A DNA stretch of 64,000 nt. It comes from Eremophila alpestris peregrina (lineage: Eukaryota; Chordata; Aves; Passeriformes; Alaudidae). A model generated the notes under the pieces. The model was not told the DNA's origin. It saw only the letters and a list, made by a program, of their open reading frames with translations, and did no database searches. Of this stretch, positions 1-12,675 are shown piece after piece (the first letter of the stretch is position 1; each line of letters opens with the position of its first letter). A program made the translations under genes and the position numbers. The stretch spans positions 13,965,947 through 14,029,946 of the forward strand of contig WMCF01000012.1 in the NCBI GenBank assembly GCA_009792885.1, given 5' to 3'.

Positions 1-311
1 TACATTTTTAATGACTTGTCACAGAGTAAACTAAGAGAAAGAGGTGGAGGTGGAGAAAGGAAACTGAAGCTTAATTGCTAGACTCACCAGTCACTTCTTG
101 TGTATTCTGGACAAATCATGGTCTTTCCATACCTCAGATCTTTGTTTTTAAAATGGAAATAGACAACATTTCCCCTTACTTTATGATTGAAAGAGAACAT
201 GCTTCTGAACTTGAAAGGCTGAAGTCTATGGAGCACTGCTTTATGACTCTATATAGAATATGGAATTTCATCCTTTCTGACCAATCTGTTCTCTTTTTAT
301 ATCAGGTGACC
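1..311. other. Unique AT-rich intron sequence
   Basis: No gene, RNA or recognisable repeat is visible. The open frame across 75-323 has no detectable motif and runs into the CR1 element that begins near 312, so it is treated as chance. Confidence 0.6.
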
Positions 312-1475
312 TATTGTGGATGAGGGGAAGGCTATAGATGTTGTCTGTCTGTACTTCACAAGGCCTTTGACACCATCTCCCACCACACTCTCCTGTAAAA
401 GCTGGCAGCCCACAGATGCAACAGAAGCACTCTTTGCTGGTTTCAGAACTGGCTGGATGGCAGCTCAGAGAGTTGTGAATGGTGCTGCATCCAGCTGGAG
501 GCTGCTTATCAGTGGTGTCCCTCAGGGGTCTGTGCTGGGCCCAGTCCTGTTTAATATGTTTATTGATAATCTGGATGAGGGGATTGAGTGTGCCCTCAGT
601 AAATTAATGGGTAACACCAAGTTGGGTGGAGTATTGATCTAAGGAGGGCAGAGAAACTCTGTAGAGGGATGTGGACAGGCTGGATTGATGGGCTAAAGGC
701 AACAGAATGAGGTTCAACAAGGCCAAGTGTCAGACCCTACTTTGGGCACAACAGCCCCAGGCAGTGCCACAGGCTGGGGCCAGAGTGACTGAAAAGTGGC
801 CCAGCAGAAGAGGACCTGGGGGTGCTGGTGACAGCAGCTGAATGAGCCAGCTGTGCCCAGGTGGCCACAAAGGCCAATGGCATCCTGGTCTATATCAGCA
901 ATAGTGTGTCCAGTGAGACTAGGAAAGGGACCGTCCCCCTGTCCTTGGCACTGGGGAGGCCACATCTTGAATCTTGTGTTCAGTTTTGGACCCTTCACAA
1001 CAGGAAAGACATTGAAGTGCTGGAGTGTGTCCAGAGAAGATCAACAGAGTTGGTAAAGGATATGGCCTCCCCAGTAAGAGAAGTGGCTGAGGGAACTGGG
1101 GTGTTTAGCCTGGAGAGGAGGAGGCTCAGGGTGACCTTATCACTCTCTACAACTGCTTGAAAGGAGGGTGCAGCCAGGTGGGGGTCAGTCTCCTCTCACA
1201 GGCAGCCAGCAGCAGGACAAAAGTTCATAGCTTCAAGCTGCACCAGGGAAGGTTCAAGCGGACAACAGGAGAAATTTCTTCACTGGAAGAGGTGTCAGGA
1301 ATTGGAATGGACACAAAAGTGATAGAACCACCATCCCTGGAAGTGTTCAAGATATAACTGGATCTGGCATTTGGTGTCATGTTAATAAGTTGTGGTGATC
1401 AGTCAAAGGCTGGACTTCATGATCTCGGAGGCTTTTCCAATCAAATTTATTTTGTGATTTTATGTTTCAAGGTAA
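312..1475 (+). mobile_element. CR1 LINE copy, 5'-truncated, degenerate reverse transcriptase
   Basis: The plus strand encodes a broken CR1 reverse transcriptase: AIDVVCLYFTR near 331-363, then, after a frame change at about 360, the family's AFDTISHHTL block, and later GVPQGSVLGPVLFNMFIDNL (around 513-572). The catalytic block normally read as FADDTKLGG is LMGNTKLGG here, so the catalytic aspartates are lost. The second half (about 1120-1475) matches the CR1 3' region: a tract including CTACAACTGCTTGAAAGGAGG, a pyrimidine/purine-rich untranslated section, and a 3' end with degenerate copies of the terminal ATTCTGTG-type repeat. The N-terminal endonuclease domain and 5' UTR are missing, as is usual for CR1. 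Orientation is opposite to BNC2. The copy is old and cannot be active. Confidence 0.9.
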
Positions 1476-3972
1476 CCTCAATAAAATTGTATATTCTGAA
1501 CTTGACCTGCCCTCAGGAGTATTCAAACAACTCTGCCCCACAGCAAGGTTATAAGCAAACTGAGCTACAGAAGAATTGAAGAGAAATAACAGACTTAGAA
1601 AATGTAACTAGAAAATTTCAGCAACATTAACACTCCTTTTTTCAATGGTGGACAGGGAGACGTGGCTGTAAGGATTCACTTTTATGATATGTAAACTTAC
1701 ATCACCTTCTCTAGTTCATCCTCTCAGAGAACAACCTTTATTACACTTTGTTGCAATTGTTTCATTCATGCTTATTATGTTCAAGGCTTCCCAAGTGAAA
1801 TAATTCTCAAATAAAAATACCAATCCCTCTTCCCCAAATGGACACCAATGAACTGTCATTTAGACTACTTCTAGCACAGCAAATTCTGAAGGAAATAGCA
1901 GTGCTCATACTTGCAAGTTTCTTTTGATAACTTTACAAGCTGCCCTCTTACTCCAGGGGGAAGACTCTGTCCAATACAGAAGAGAGTCCCATGAACAAAA
2001 ATATTTGTTGCAAAACAAATAAAATGAATTATTTTCATAAAAAGAGAGAAATATGATAGCTTGGCAAAATGCAAGCAAAAAGTTAATGTTAATGTTACTG
2101 GCACATCTACAGCTCTTAGAAATGGCATCCAAAGTCTGTCCAAGTGTGGCTGATAAAGAAGGCTTAGAGTTGCCTTTCAACTTTCACTTTTTAATAAAAA
2201 TAAAAAATCAATATATGGAGGATTACAAGCCTCTTGGTTTTGATTTTTTATATCAAAACCAAAAGATGACAAGGTTATGGTGGTTTATGAAATTCAGGGC
2301 ACAGTGATGCAAATATTTTATACCTCATTTATTTACTGCACTCTACAGAGAGACTGAAATAAATTATTTAAATAAAAATGAATTCTCATATATGTGTATA
2401 TATAATTTTATTTGCAAACACAATCCCAAATATGCATTCTGAAACACAGAAAATTAAGAGATTCCACTCCAGATCTGAATGGAATAGTCTGGATAGCAAC
2501 ATGCAAATCACTGTAAACGCTTATACAGGGCCAAACGCACTGTAAATTACACCACAGAGTGAAGAGAAAGCATCATGGTGTACAGAAGAACCAAGCAAAT
2601 CTCTCAGCAACCACAGACTCCTGCAGCTGTTCCTCAGTGATGACAGTGTTTGAAATGAAATTGTTTAAACAGTTTTGTGAAGGACGTAAGACTCACTATT
2701 TCATTGTTCTCAGGCAGACCAACGGAGCTTGGCTCAAGCATGATAGTAACATGGAAAATTTTATGTATTTGTCCATATTCCTGTAATCTTTAAAAGAGGC
2801 AAATAGAAACTGAAGACTGCAAGCCAGTATCAATTTTGCCCACATAGGACAAAAAGGTCAGACCTCTACAGGAATCTGTTCAACTCACAGTAAAGAGTTA
2901 TAATTTATAAGCATTTTAAAGCACACCTGTATATCTCACACACCCCTTACCAAGAAATGATTGCTGCCAAGTCATTAGAAATGCAATATAGTATTGTTAT
3001 GTGATCAACTCCTAGACTTCTTTCCTCATTTTTTTTCTTAACTGAACTACAGTAATTAATTCAATTTGGTGGAACTAAACAAGCAAGGTTACCCATAACA
3101 CAGTTGTCTCAAACCACATGAGTTTTAAGGAGGGGACTACACCTTCAAAAGTCCATTAATCAAATCAAATTACTATGCAGGATTCACCATAGGCACATCA
3201 CAGCAGTGAGAGCATGTTTAGACAATTACATTGTGGTACATTCACAGCAGCAAGGACAAAGCAAACAGCAGCAGCAGTAGGCCAAAACATGCAGAACTGC
3301 AATGGCTTACACTTGTCCTTTCACTGATCTGAGGAAGTGAAAAGCATTGAATTTACACAAAGAAGGCACTATTGGTTCTGCATGACTTATGAACAACCTT
3401 TAACACAAGATGTAGTCAAATCAAATTAAAGCCAGGCTTCATTTTTCCTTGAGTGCAGTTGTAGAAAACACCATAGGCAGACATAAGCAGACATAGAAGT
3501 AAGCTGTGTTTTCACAGAAACAGGACAGGTGAGGTTTGGAAAGAAGACGTGAAAAGTTGTGAGTGAGAATTTTGAGAGAGGGTAAAGCAATAGCAAACTT
3601 CCTTTGCAATCAGGTTTTTTTTCTAGTTTTCAACCAGAGCAGCACTGTGGCTGAAGAACACCCACTATATAACTATCCATAAGTGTACACAGACGGGGCT
3701 AATGCCAAAACAGTAAAAGCAGCACTCACTTTTTATTTTTTAAGCACTTTGTATTGTACAGAGTCCTTTAGGAAGATTGATTTCCATAAAACCTCATTTC
3801 CATCTAAAGATACTGATGATGCCATAAACCACAAGAGTTTCACCACTCAAAATCCTGCAGTGGAATTTCAGACTCACCACAAGAAGCCCATGTATTAGCA
3901 AGGGCTTAAGGAATACAGGCATGTACTGCAAGGCAGAGTGTTAGGTTAGCCACAGAACTGAAGAGCAATAAA

Positions 3973-4008
3973 CTTAGACAACAGTGTCTAAGCTTATTGT
4001 CTAAGCTT
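3973..4008. repeat. Small hairpin plus duplicated 11-mer
   Basis: CTTAGACA at 3973-3980 and TGTCTAAG at 3985-3992 form a perfect 8-bp inverted repeat with a 4-base loop. The 11-mer TGTCTAAGCTT at 3985-3995 is repeated exactly at 3998-4008. This looks like a local template-switch or slippage product rather than a functional site. Confidence 0.75.
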
Positions 4009-4982
4009 TAAAGTAATTGCACATATATACATATACATACATTCCATGCATTTTGCCTACATTTTCCATAGAATGGTACCTATTATTTAAAGTTTTTCAC
4101 CATGACATCATCTTTACTGGCCAGGTAAATGCTGTCTAGTCAATGAATGTGAGGTAGAAATCCCTGAAAGACTTGTAATTTTTTCTTGGACTTTATTACG
4201 TATGGACGGTTTCGTGTTTGTTTGTAGGGTATACAGTGGCTTTTGATAGTGCTCTTCCATCACATCATTTATCTGGCTTGCATTTTGTCTTCTAACTTGA
4301 CTGATATACTTGGAGTAAATATAAGTCCTGTATCATACATGTCTTTGAAACAAGACAAAACTAATTGACAATGGAAGAGAGAAGGGAGGGGATGAGATAT
4401 TATACCAGATTTAAGATAAATTTAAGAGAAAACACAAGAGCCACAATCAATGCACTTTGAAATTAATTAGTGTTGGCATGATGTGATCATAAGCAGAACC
4501 AGTCTCATTTGGAGTACGAGCACAGAACTCATGACACCTGAACAGACACCCCAGAACTCTCTCTCCAATGACTCCTTCCTCTACACCCAATCAACATATA
4601 AAAGCTGTTGTCTCAGTTATCAAAAAATATACTTTTCAAAGCCGGTGATGAAGCCTCAGTGACGCAGAGCTCAGCATAAGTACGTAAGTGTCCCCTGAAC
4701 CTCAGGTGTAGCTGCTTGTCAGGAATGCAGATGCTAGTGACATCTGCCTCACTAGGGACTGAGCGCTCCACTGATTCAATAAGGCTACACAAGTGCAACA
4801 GGCCTTGATGTCAGTTACATGGTTTTACATACCTACCATGTCAGTGGTTCTCAGCCTCCCTGGGAATTTATTCAGATATAAGTGTATTCAGCCCGTAACA
4901 ATGTCTTCTACCTGCCAGAGAGCTAGAAATATTCCCACCTTTTATGAATTTTCAGTGCATGACTGCTGGTATTTTATATGTT

Positions 4983-5131
4983 AGGAGGGGGAGGGAGAAA
5001 AAGAAAGACAGAGTAGAGAAAAATTTAAAGGAAAAGAGAAGGGGGAAAATGGAGAGAAAGGAGGGAGGAAGCAAAAGAAAACCAGGGAGAACTAGAGAGA
5101 AAAGGTGAGAAAGAGGAGAGGAAGAGGAGGA
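4983..5131. repeat. Long polypurine (GA-rich) tract
   Basis: About 150 bp is almost wholly purine on the plus strand, mixing GGGAGGGAG and GAGAAAGAGG patches with only scattered pyrimidines. Polypurine tracts of this length can form triplex (H-DNA) structures. The serine/leucine/phenylalanine-rich frame on the minus strand is a by-product of the composition. Confidence 0.85.
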
Positions 5132-8100
5132 CACTTTTTCTAGACTTGTTTTTCCATCTCCATTTTATCTATTTCTCTAAGAATATATCCACTTACCTAA
5201 CAACATTTGTCCAAACACGGTTTCAAAAGTGCTGGAAGCATAGAAAACTGACTATCACAGTGTTTAACCCATCCACTACCTTTTATCTTTTGTTTAAAAG
5301 AGAGCATACTAATAATTCCAAATTTCAAAAATTCAAATCTCTTTCACATTACATAAGCATCCAATGCAACTACTTGCTGATGTAAAACTCTACACAGTTG
5401 CTTATGCAACTGTGACCCAAATCAGTTAATTTTTACCTGCAGACATAAAATACAGATGTCAGCTAGGAAAGACATGAGTTCTGGGATCAGATTAGATTTC
5501 TATACATCTTGCATACTGAGGCTGGGTATCAATAGAAAATATGCTAATGGCATTAGTGGCCTACAATGTCCTTTATGCACTGTTGACTGATAAATTAATA
5601 CATAGATAAAATAAAATAAAAATGCTTAAATAATTTCACCATTTTACAATCTCTTATTTTCCTGCAGGTTTAATTCTGATGGTATTGTCAGTAATTAAGA
5701 CCATCAAAGTGCATTATTAAGAGAAGTTCTTTTTTTTTTTTTTTTATAAAATCACTATATTTCTATGATGCAAGACAAAAACTAATTTGGAATAACCTTA
5801 TCTAACCAAAAATATACCTTTTGTCATTAACACTCCATCCAGATGTCCAAACCTTATCAGATACTGATACAATGAGGCATTCAAGCATATTGACTTTGCT
5901 TTATTATTCACAATAGGGAGATAAACTAAAAAGAAGTCCTACTTTCAAGCAATACCTGTAAAACTGTCCTCACCTCAAATAATGCAATAATTAAGAAACA
6001 ATTCAGCTTTCTGCAAACATTTTACAAAAAAAAAAAAAAAACACAAACCCAAAAAACAAACAAAAACCTCTCACAAAGTTGTACAATATTTCCAGTATTG
6101 ATATAGATAACTTGGTAGTAGTGTAGGAATCTGGAATGCTTAGCAATAGAATAGGAATAAATTATTTTGGTTCTGGCCCTCATGCATACACACCAAGACC
6201 TAACTGTGGAAATACTGAGGTGACAATAATTGCTTATCATTAGAAAAGTTATGTGGCAAGTGACACATAATTATGTGGCAAGTTAAAAATTCAACACTTT
6301 GAAAATAAAGGAAAAGGGAAGCAGCAATCTACTGTTAAAGTGATGTAACATGAAAGAATTTTGTCAGGTTTTTATGAGTTTTACTGACCACAGTTTTGAG
6401 GGGATAGATGCTTTTCTTATCATTCACTAATGACTGCATGTAGCAAATGTAAAACCAAATACAGCATGAGAGTTACATGTGTGCAGAGAAGGGGGGCAGC
6501 AGGAGCTCTCCTTTCTGTCAACTCTACATGGAAGAAGTTGGGAAGGTCTGAGAGTCATTCAAAGACATACCAATTTCTCTAAAACAGCGAACATACTTTT
6601 TTTGAAAGCACATCTAAAGCACATAGGAATACATTTGTATGACAAGTAGGCAGTGGGAACTAGTTTCATATATGCCTACAAAGTAAAACAACCCCTTTCC
6701 TCTTCCCTCCCAAGGTGAGATCCCTTTGTAAGTGTGAATCTTGATATCCATTATTTCAGTGCTGCACACTCATAATGCATAAGTATTACTTGCATTTTGT
6801 GTGCATGTCAATAGAAAATAAGAACACTATTGCACTCATATTCTTTTTGTAAATCCCTCCAATTTTTTTTTCTTTAGTGATTTTTTTTCCCCTTTGCAAT
6901 CCCTAGGACAGATCTGGATCTCCTGAACCAATACATTAGTGAAAAGGTGTGGACCACAAAGACAATAAAAATACCAGTTAGAAATCTTACCTACGCTTGG
7001 TATTTTTTTGTTGCCCTGATGTTTCATTTTTGTGAGGTGGAATTATGGCATGTGGTGGGCAGGGAATAATTTTATTCCAACTGTTTCACTTAAATAATAA
7101 GAATTTGGTTGATTAAAAAATTGCAGAAATATGAAGAGCGTAGTACTTTGCAGAATTTTATAACCTATTATTTGTCAGGATGTATTGTTTTATCAAGTAT
7201 TTTTTTCTAACAACCTCAGTTTTGTATTAAATAGTAATTACTTACAAAACCTCAAAATAAATTCTTGTAATTTAGCTGAGCTGAATAAAATTCCCTTCCC
7301 TAGCAACTATTTTTAATAACTTGCTTACTAAGCTTTATATTTCTTTTGGTTTAAATAAATGAGCAAAATATGATTTCTTCAAAAGTACGAGAAAAAAAAA
7401 AGACTTCAAGTGCCACATTAAACACTACACTTTTAATTTAAAACAAAGGGTTTTGTCTTTTGTTCTGCACTTTAATTGTTAGATGAACGCAAATGGGTAA
7501 AAGTTTCAAATAATCAAAATGTATGTGACTTAAGCCATAGCTGAACCATGCTCTGTCTTCATGAATATTTCTGAGGCAAACCAGTACAATTGTAATCACT
7601 TAGGCCATCCATGTGTGTAAATGCATTCTGGATTGGACCTTTCAGATCCTTGTTTTTGTTTCTTCTGCTATCTGCCTGAATGTGAATTTCACCAAATATG
7701 GCTAAATGAACTCAATTCCTTCCAGTGGATAAAGCAAGTTAATGAGAATGTCCAAACCTGATATTGGCAGATTGTTCTCCCTACAACAGTTGTTTCTTGC
7801 TGTAACTAGGATTCATTTCAAGTATCTGTTTTTTCCTGGTAATATACTATTTGTGATGCAAAAGAAATAAAACACTCTACAAACCCAGTAAGTGAAACTA
7901 AAATTGGTATCAAATGGAATCAGTCATTTATGTGGCAAATGATTTATAGATATATTAGGGAGATATCCAGGATATAGTTCTCTGTGCAGACATAAAACAG
8001 AGTTTTATTTAGTACAGCCTCTTTCAAACAAGCTGTATCTTAAAATGCTGCACAGACTTATATTCCAGTGTTACACTGAAACTGTAAATAACAGCAGAGG

Positions 8101-8989
8101 GAGAAATTAAGACATGCAGGTAAAAGGAATGTTTTCAACTGAAACCTGAAAAGAAACAGAGATGGCAGCAAAGCATGGGCTATATCTAATAGCAAAAGCT
8201 AGAGAAGAGGTATGAGCCATGATGAGCAGCCTGTGGTGGGAGATAGAGGAAATCATTTACTGTTGAGCTGAGCCAGCAGAGAAAGGTCGAGGAACACAGT
8301 GGTCAAATTTTCCCAGCACACATAAAGACTTACAGTCTCTACTGAAATAGATAAAACATACATGTGAGCATTCATGCCATGCAGGCCAGAATTTGTCTCC
8401 CTACTCTGAATTTGGCTTATTCTCTGTTATAGACTGTGAACAACTCTGTCATCTTCATAGGATCTCAAAATATTTTTCCAGTGTAACTGGATCTCAAAAC
8501 TGAGTTTTGTGGATCAGTCTGACTGAACAAAAACATGTTTTACTGTTGTTTTGGATTTGTTTAGTTTGGGTCAGTTTTTGGTATGAATAACCATCTAGTC
8601 TATGGTATATTCTGAAGGGAATGTTAAATGGATACAAAGGGAAAGTTGGTCAATATAACTGCAGTTTTTCTATGCATGTATAATAACACAAAAGCAATGA
8701 TACATGCTGGAACAGGTTGGCAGAAAAATAACTTAATAAACATGTCTGAAAAAGTTCCTCAAGTTCAAATCCTGTAAAAGCTAATTTTTCAGGTACAGTC
8801 AGTGTAAGAATCATTCAGTCTCACAAAACTGTCAAGGATTCTCACTAAAACCACCTAAATCAGGCAACAAGTAGAAATTAAAGTTCTTAAATTAAATGGA
8901 AGCTAACAGAGGCTTAATTAAATAGATACAGAGAAAGCTTTCCTAGGTTTAGGGATGTTTTATTATGAGGCTTAATACCACACCCTCCT

Positions 8990-9290
8990 TAAGTCATGGA
9001 CAGCAATGCTTTCGAAAGAAATTTCCAGTTATTTCAAGGTTCACAATATGTTGCTATGGTGCATGCTGCCGAAGAGAATAAGCTAATGGGCTCTCTCTTT
9101 AATGTGATTAGAGCTATTATTGACATAATGCCAGAAGACGCAAAACCATTAGCATTACACTACAGCTCACTTCAGTCACTACTCAGATTTAGCATTTGAT
9201 CCACAATTTTAATTTTGCTCTGCTCTATTCAGGGCTGCATTACACAAAATGCATAATTAAAAGCTGATGTGATTCTCTCTACTTCTCAAA
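8990..9290. promoter_or_regulatory. Candidate conserved noncoding block
   Basis: The block shows few low-complexity features and clusters homeodomain-type cores (ATTAGCATTA near 9149-9158, TAATTA at 9254-9259) and other higher-complexity words, unlike the surrounding AT-rich sequence. A 67-codon frame at 8996-9199 crosses it but has no domain I recognise. The regulatory reading is an inference from composition and motif content only, with no alignment behind it. Confidence 0.3.
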
Positions 9291-9464
9291 TTAAAAACAT
9301 AGCAAACATTTGTAGTTCTAATCCACTAGAAATTAATAAACCAAACATTGTCTTTTATCCTCATTCCTCAGTGCAATTCAGGATTCATGTTGGGAATATT
9401 TTACAATTCAACAGAAAACTACACTGAGAGTCACTGCTGAAAAGGAAAGAACAGTGTCTAAAGC

Positions 9465-9483
9465 CTGTACTGTACTGTACTGC
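9465..9483. repeat. (CTGTA)n pentanucleotide run
   Basis: The five-base unit CTGTA is repeated just over three times without interruption. It is a short microsatellite with no other visible role. Confidence 0.8.
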
Positions 9484-12400
9484 TGTGAGAACCTGAAGGA
9501 TGGCATGATACTGACAGCCTCACAATTCCTAAAGTTATACTAGGAGATACTTCTCAGTGTCATATTCTGATAAGTTCTTACAATTTTTCATTTGTTAGGT
9601 TTCTGTGGTCACTAAAGAAGAGTAAAGCTATGAGTGGTTTTGATTTTGAAAAATCACACAACTTATAAATTTAGAGCTTGCAAACTAAATACAGGAGTAG
9701 TGCTCATCCTAAGCAAATTTACTTTTTTACTTAATTATCCCATGTTTCAGATCAGCCCAATCATCACAGTGCAGTTTCTCCTAAACACACAGATAAGTCT
9801 TCTAACAAGACTTAAAGCATACTCAACCACACTCTACTGTCTGCCCAAGTTCCCAATTTCAGTGTCAAACAGTGACTTTATAAATAATGCAGGACAACTA
9901 GCTGAATAGGAAGCTAGAAGTTTTCATCCCAGTTTTATAGCAAAGTATGTCAAGTGAAATTACATTCACATTTTGCCAGCTCTTATTTCTTCCCCAGATC
10001 TTTCCCGTAGACATGAGTGGAGCTCTTTTTACTGTAAGGTTAAATGTTGATAATGCAGGTGGCAGAAGAAGAAGTTATAAAATTTCATTCTGCTTGTGGA
10101 AGAAAATATCAAGCCCATAAAATGTTAATAGCATTTAATTATTTTAAAAATTACTGAGAGGTGTAAAAAAGATGTAAAAAAGTAAGAATACAGTTCAGGC
10201 ATAACAATATATTTTAAATGTCCTGATAATAAGTTTTAGCATTGGCTCAAATATTTACTTACATAATACAGTAAAAAGAGGTTGAATCCTAAAACTTTGG
10301 ATTAAAATTACAGATGCAAATGAACACATCTATAGAGACAAGTATCAAGAGTACAGATATATACTGGCACCTGGATTTTATATAAACAGTAAAATATATA
10401 TTTTAATAGCAACTAAACATGAATTCAAAGCCAAAGCTAAAACAATAGATTTTTGCTACTCTTCAGTGTTGCAAATTGTTTTAATACTTATCACTGCTTG
10501 ATTCCTTAATCAATCCAACTGCCTATGGTACAACCATCATTTTAAAGACATCTTAAAACCTGTACATTAGATAAATTGACGATTTTGTAACTAAGCAAAA
10601 TCTGAAGGCTTAATCTTCTTTTAAAATTTGAGATCATTTAAACAATTAGATGTTTTGCTGCAGCTTATCTGTAATTTTTCAGATTATGGGGGTCTGGGCA
10701 GACACTGACCAAATGCTGACTAAAAGTACACATTGTCTTGAAAATGTCATTATATATCAGAATTAAAGATTGTTTCACCTCACCCTCATAAGCATCACAG
10801 CTGTAGAGTCCATTATTCTTAGTTTTTTTTTTTTTCTGCTGCACTTGAATTAAAAATTTCTTAACTGAAATATTACTATCTAGCATGTAAATATATTTAC
10901 TGCTATTAGTCAATCCTGACAGAATCCAAGCCGTTTGGAGTTGTTTGCTAAATGGGGTTTTTGTTGTAAATACTACTGAAAATGCTGGTAAGTCATAGGT
11001 AAAATTAATATAAAAGAGAAAATTTTCTTGTGCAAAATATCTAACAAGACATGTATAATTAGTTCAAGCATGTATTAGGAAGCTAAGAGAAACAAACATC
11101 GAAGATGCAGCTTACCAGTATTCACATCCAGTTAGCACTTAGATCTCTAGGAAGGGTTCCTAAGCCATAGCTATATGCTTTGCTAAAGATTTTACTTAGT
11201 AATAACATGCAAAAAATATTAGGAGTGAAATCTGATATTAATGAAGCCAGTGGAAACCTCAGACTTACCTTGGATTATCACGGAAGAGCAAACCTGAACC
11301 TGAGTCCAGGCCCAAATGCACACTTTCCTACATAAACATAAACTATGTATACCCTTTTCTCCCACCTAAGTGACATTCTGGTTTTTGGCCTGAGCAAACT
11401 ACTAGAGAGCATATGTGGTAACTTTGCATTGGCCTAAGTAGATAGAAATAGTCCTTCTGGGCCCCTTCCAAGAAGGATTCAACATCAAGTGCATTCAAGT
11501 CTGATAGAAATCATTGTGTTTTCACCCATTTTGTGTCACAAAACACAGAGCTCCAAAGCTTTAGTTTTCTTATGCTGTGCACAAGGGGTTGAAGACTTTC
11601 CCTACTAACTCACATTTTATTTAAATATCTCCAAGTAAAAGGTCTCCATACTTCATTTTCACTGGATTATAAACTAGAATTTTCTGTGTCTTAATCATAA
11701 AAATCTAACCTGATTAGATTCAGATCTATTATTATTCAAAAACACAATTCTGAAATGTTTCAGCTCATGCATTCTGGGAAAACATTTACTATTTTCAAAT
11801 TATTAAATTTTTTTTTCAGGATTATAAGGGACTGCCATAGGATTCATATTGCAATTTCGACTGCAATATTCCATATGTAGAGACTCCTGGGCTTTGCAAG
11901 TATAAAAATCTTCTGATGTTTGAAGTCCTTATTGAAAATTCAAAAGAAAGTAATTTCCTCTACAAGGACACATGGTGGCAAATCCTCCTATGCTCCTTGT
12001 CCAAGTCCTACTGATATTTGTGTGCAAATAATGAGTACAAGGATGTATGCCAAATGTATTTACCCTTTCTCTGATAACAATCTTTACCATCATTACAGTC
12101 CATTTCCTTACCAGTATTGAATTAATGGGTTTGGATAAATCTTCTGCCAAATGTATCATACAAAACCAATTAGGAATTCTTAAAGGATCAAAAGCATCCT
12201 CTGGTCCCACTGAGTCTGTATCCACTGGCTGGCAATATGGCTAGTAAACATTTTAAAAGTAAAGCAATGACAAGCAAAGCAATGAAAGAAAAATGAGTGT
12301 GATCTCTGGAATGAAATACCATCATCAATATGGAAAACGAGAGAGATCTGTTTCAAAATCGTGTTCTACCTGACTTACAGCATGCCTAGTCCTTTTGCTT

Positions 12401-12612
12401 ACCCCCTCCCAGTGAACCAGATTACCTTAAATCAGGTCCAGTCTACACCACACCTTGTGTGTGAAGGAGAGGCAGGTCTGTGTGGAGGGAGCTGCCATAC
12501 CTGAGCTATGGGCACATCCATATCCACTGCTATAGGAAAGACAACGAAAAAGTCATCCAGCTCCCCCCTGACAAAAATAATGTCTTAATATCTTGAGATT
12601 TCATACGAGAGG

Positions 12613-12675
12613 AAAAAAAAACAAAAACCAAAACCAAAAACAAACAAAAAACCCACAAAAAAACTCCAAAAAACC
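12613..12675. repeat. A/C-rich low-complexity tract
   Basis: A run of AAAACAAAAACC-like and CAAAAAACC-like words, strongly strand-asymmetric. It resembles the A/C tracts at 34946-35062 and 45285-45325. Confidence 0.8.

Larger units (their letters stand above)
1476..8980. other. Unique AT-rich intron with minor simple repeats
   Basis: No gene is supported. Visible structure consists of a short hairpin and repeated 11-mer at 3973-4008, an AT/CA dinucleotide-like patch near 4020-4045, a polypurine tract at 4983-5131, a poly-T run near 5730-5745, and an A/C-rich low-complexity tract near 6025-6065. Open frames in this stretch are short, overlap on both strands and lack recognisable domains. Confidence 0.6.
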
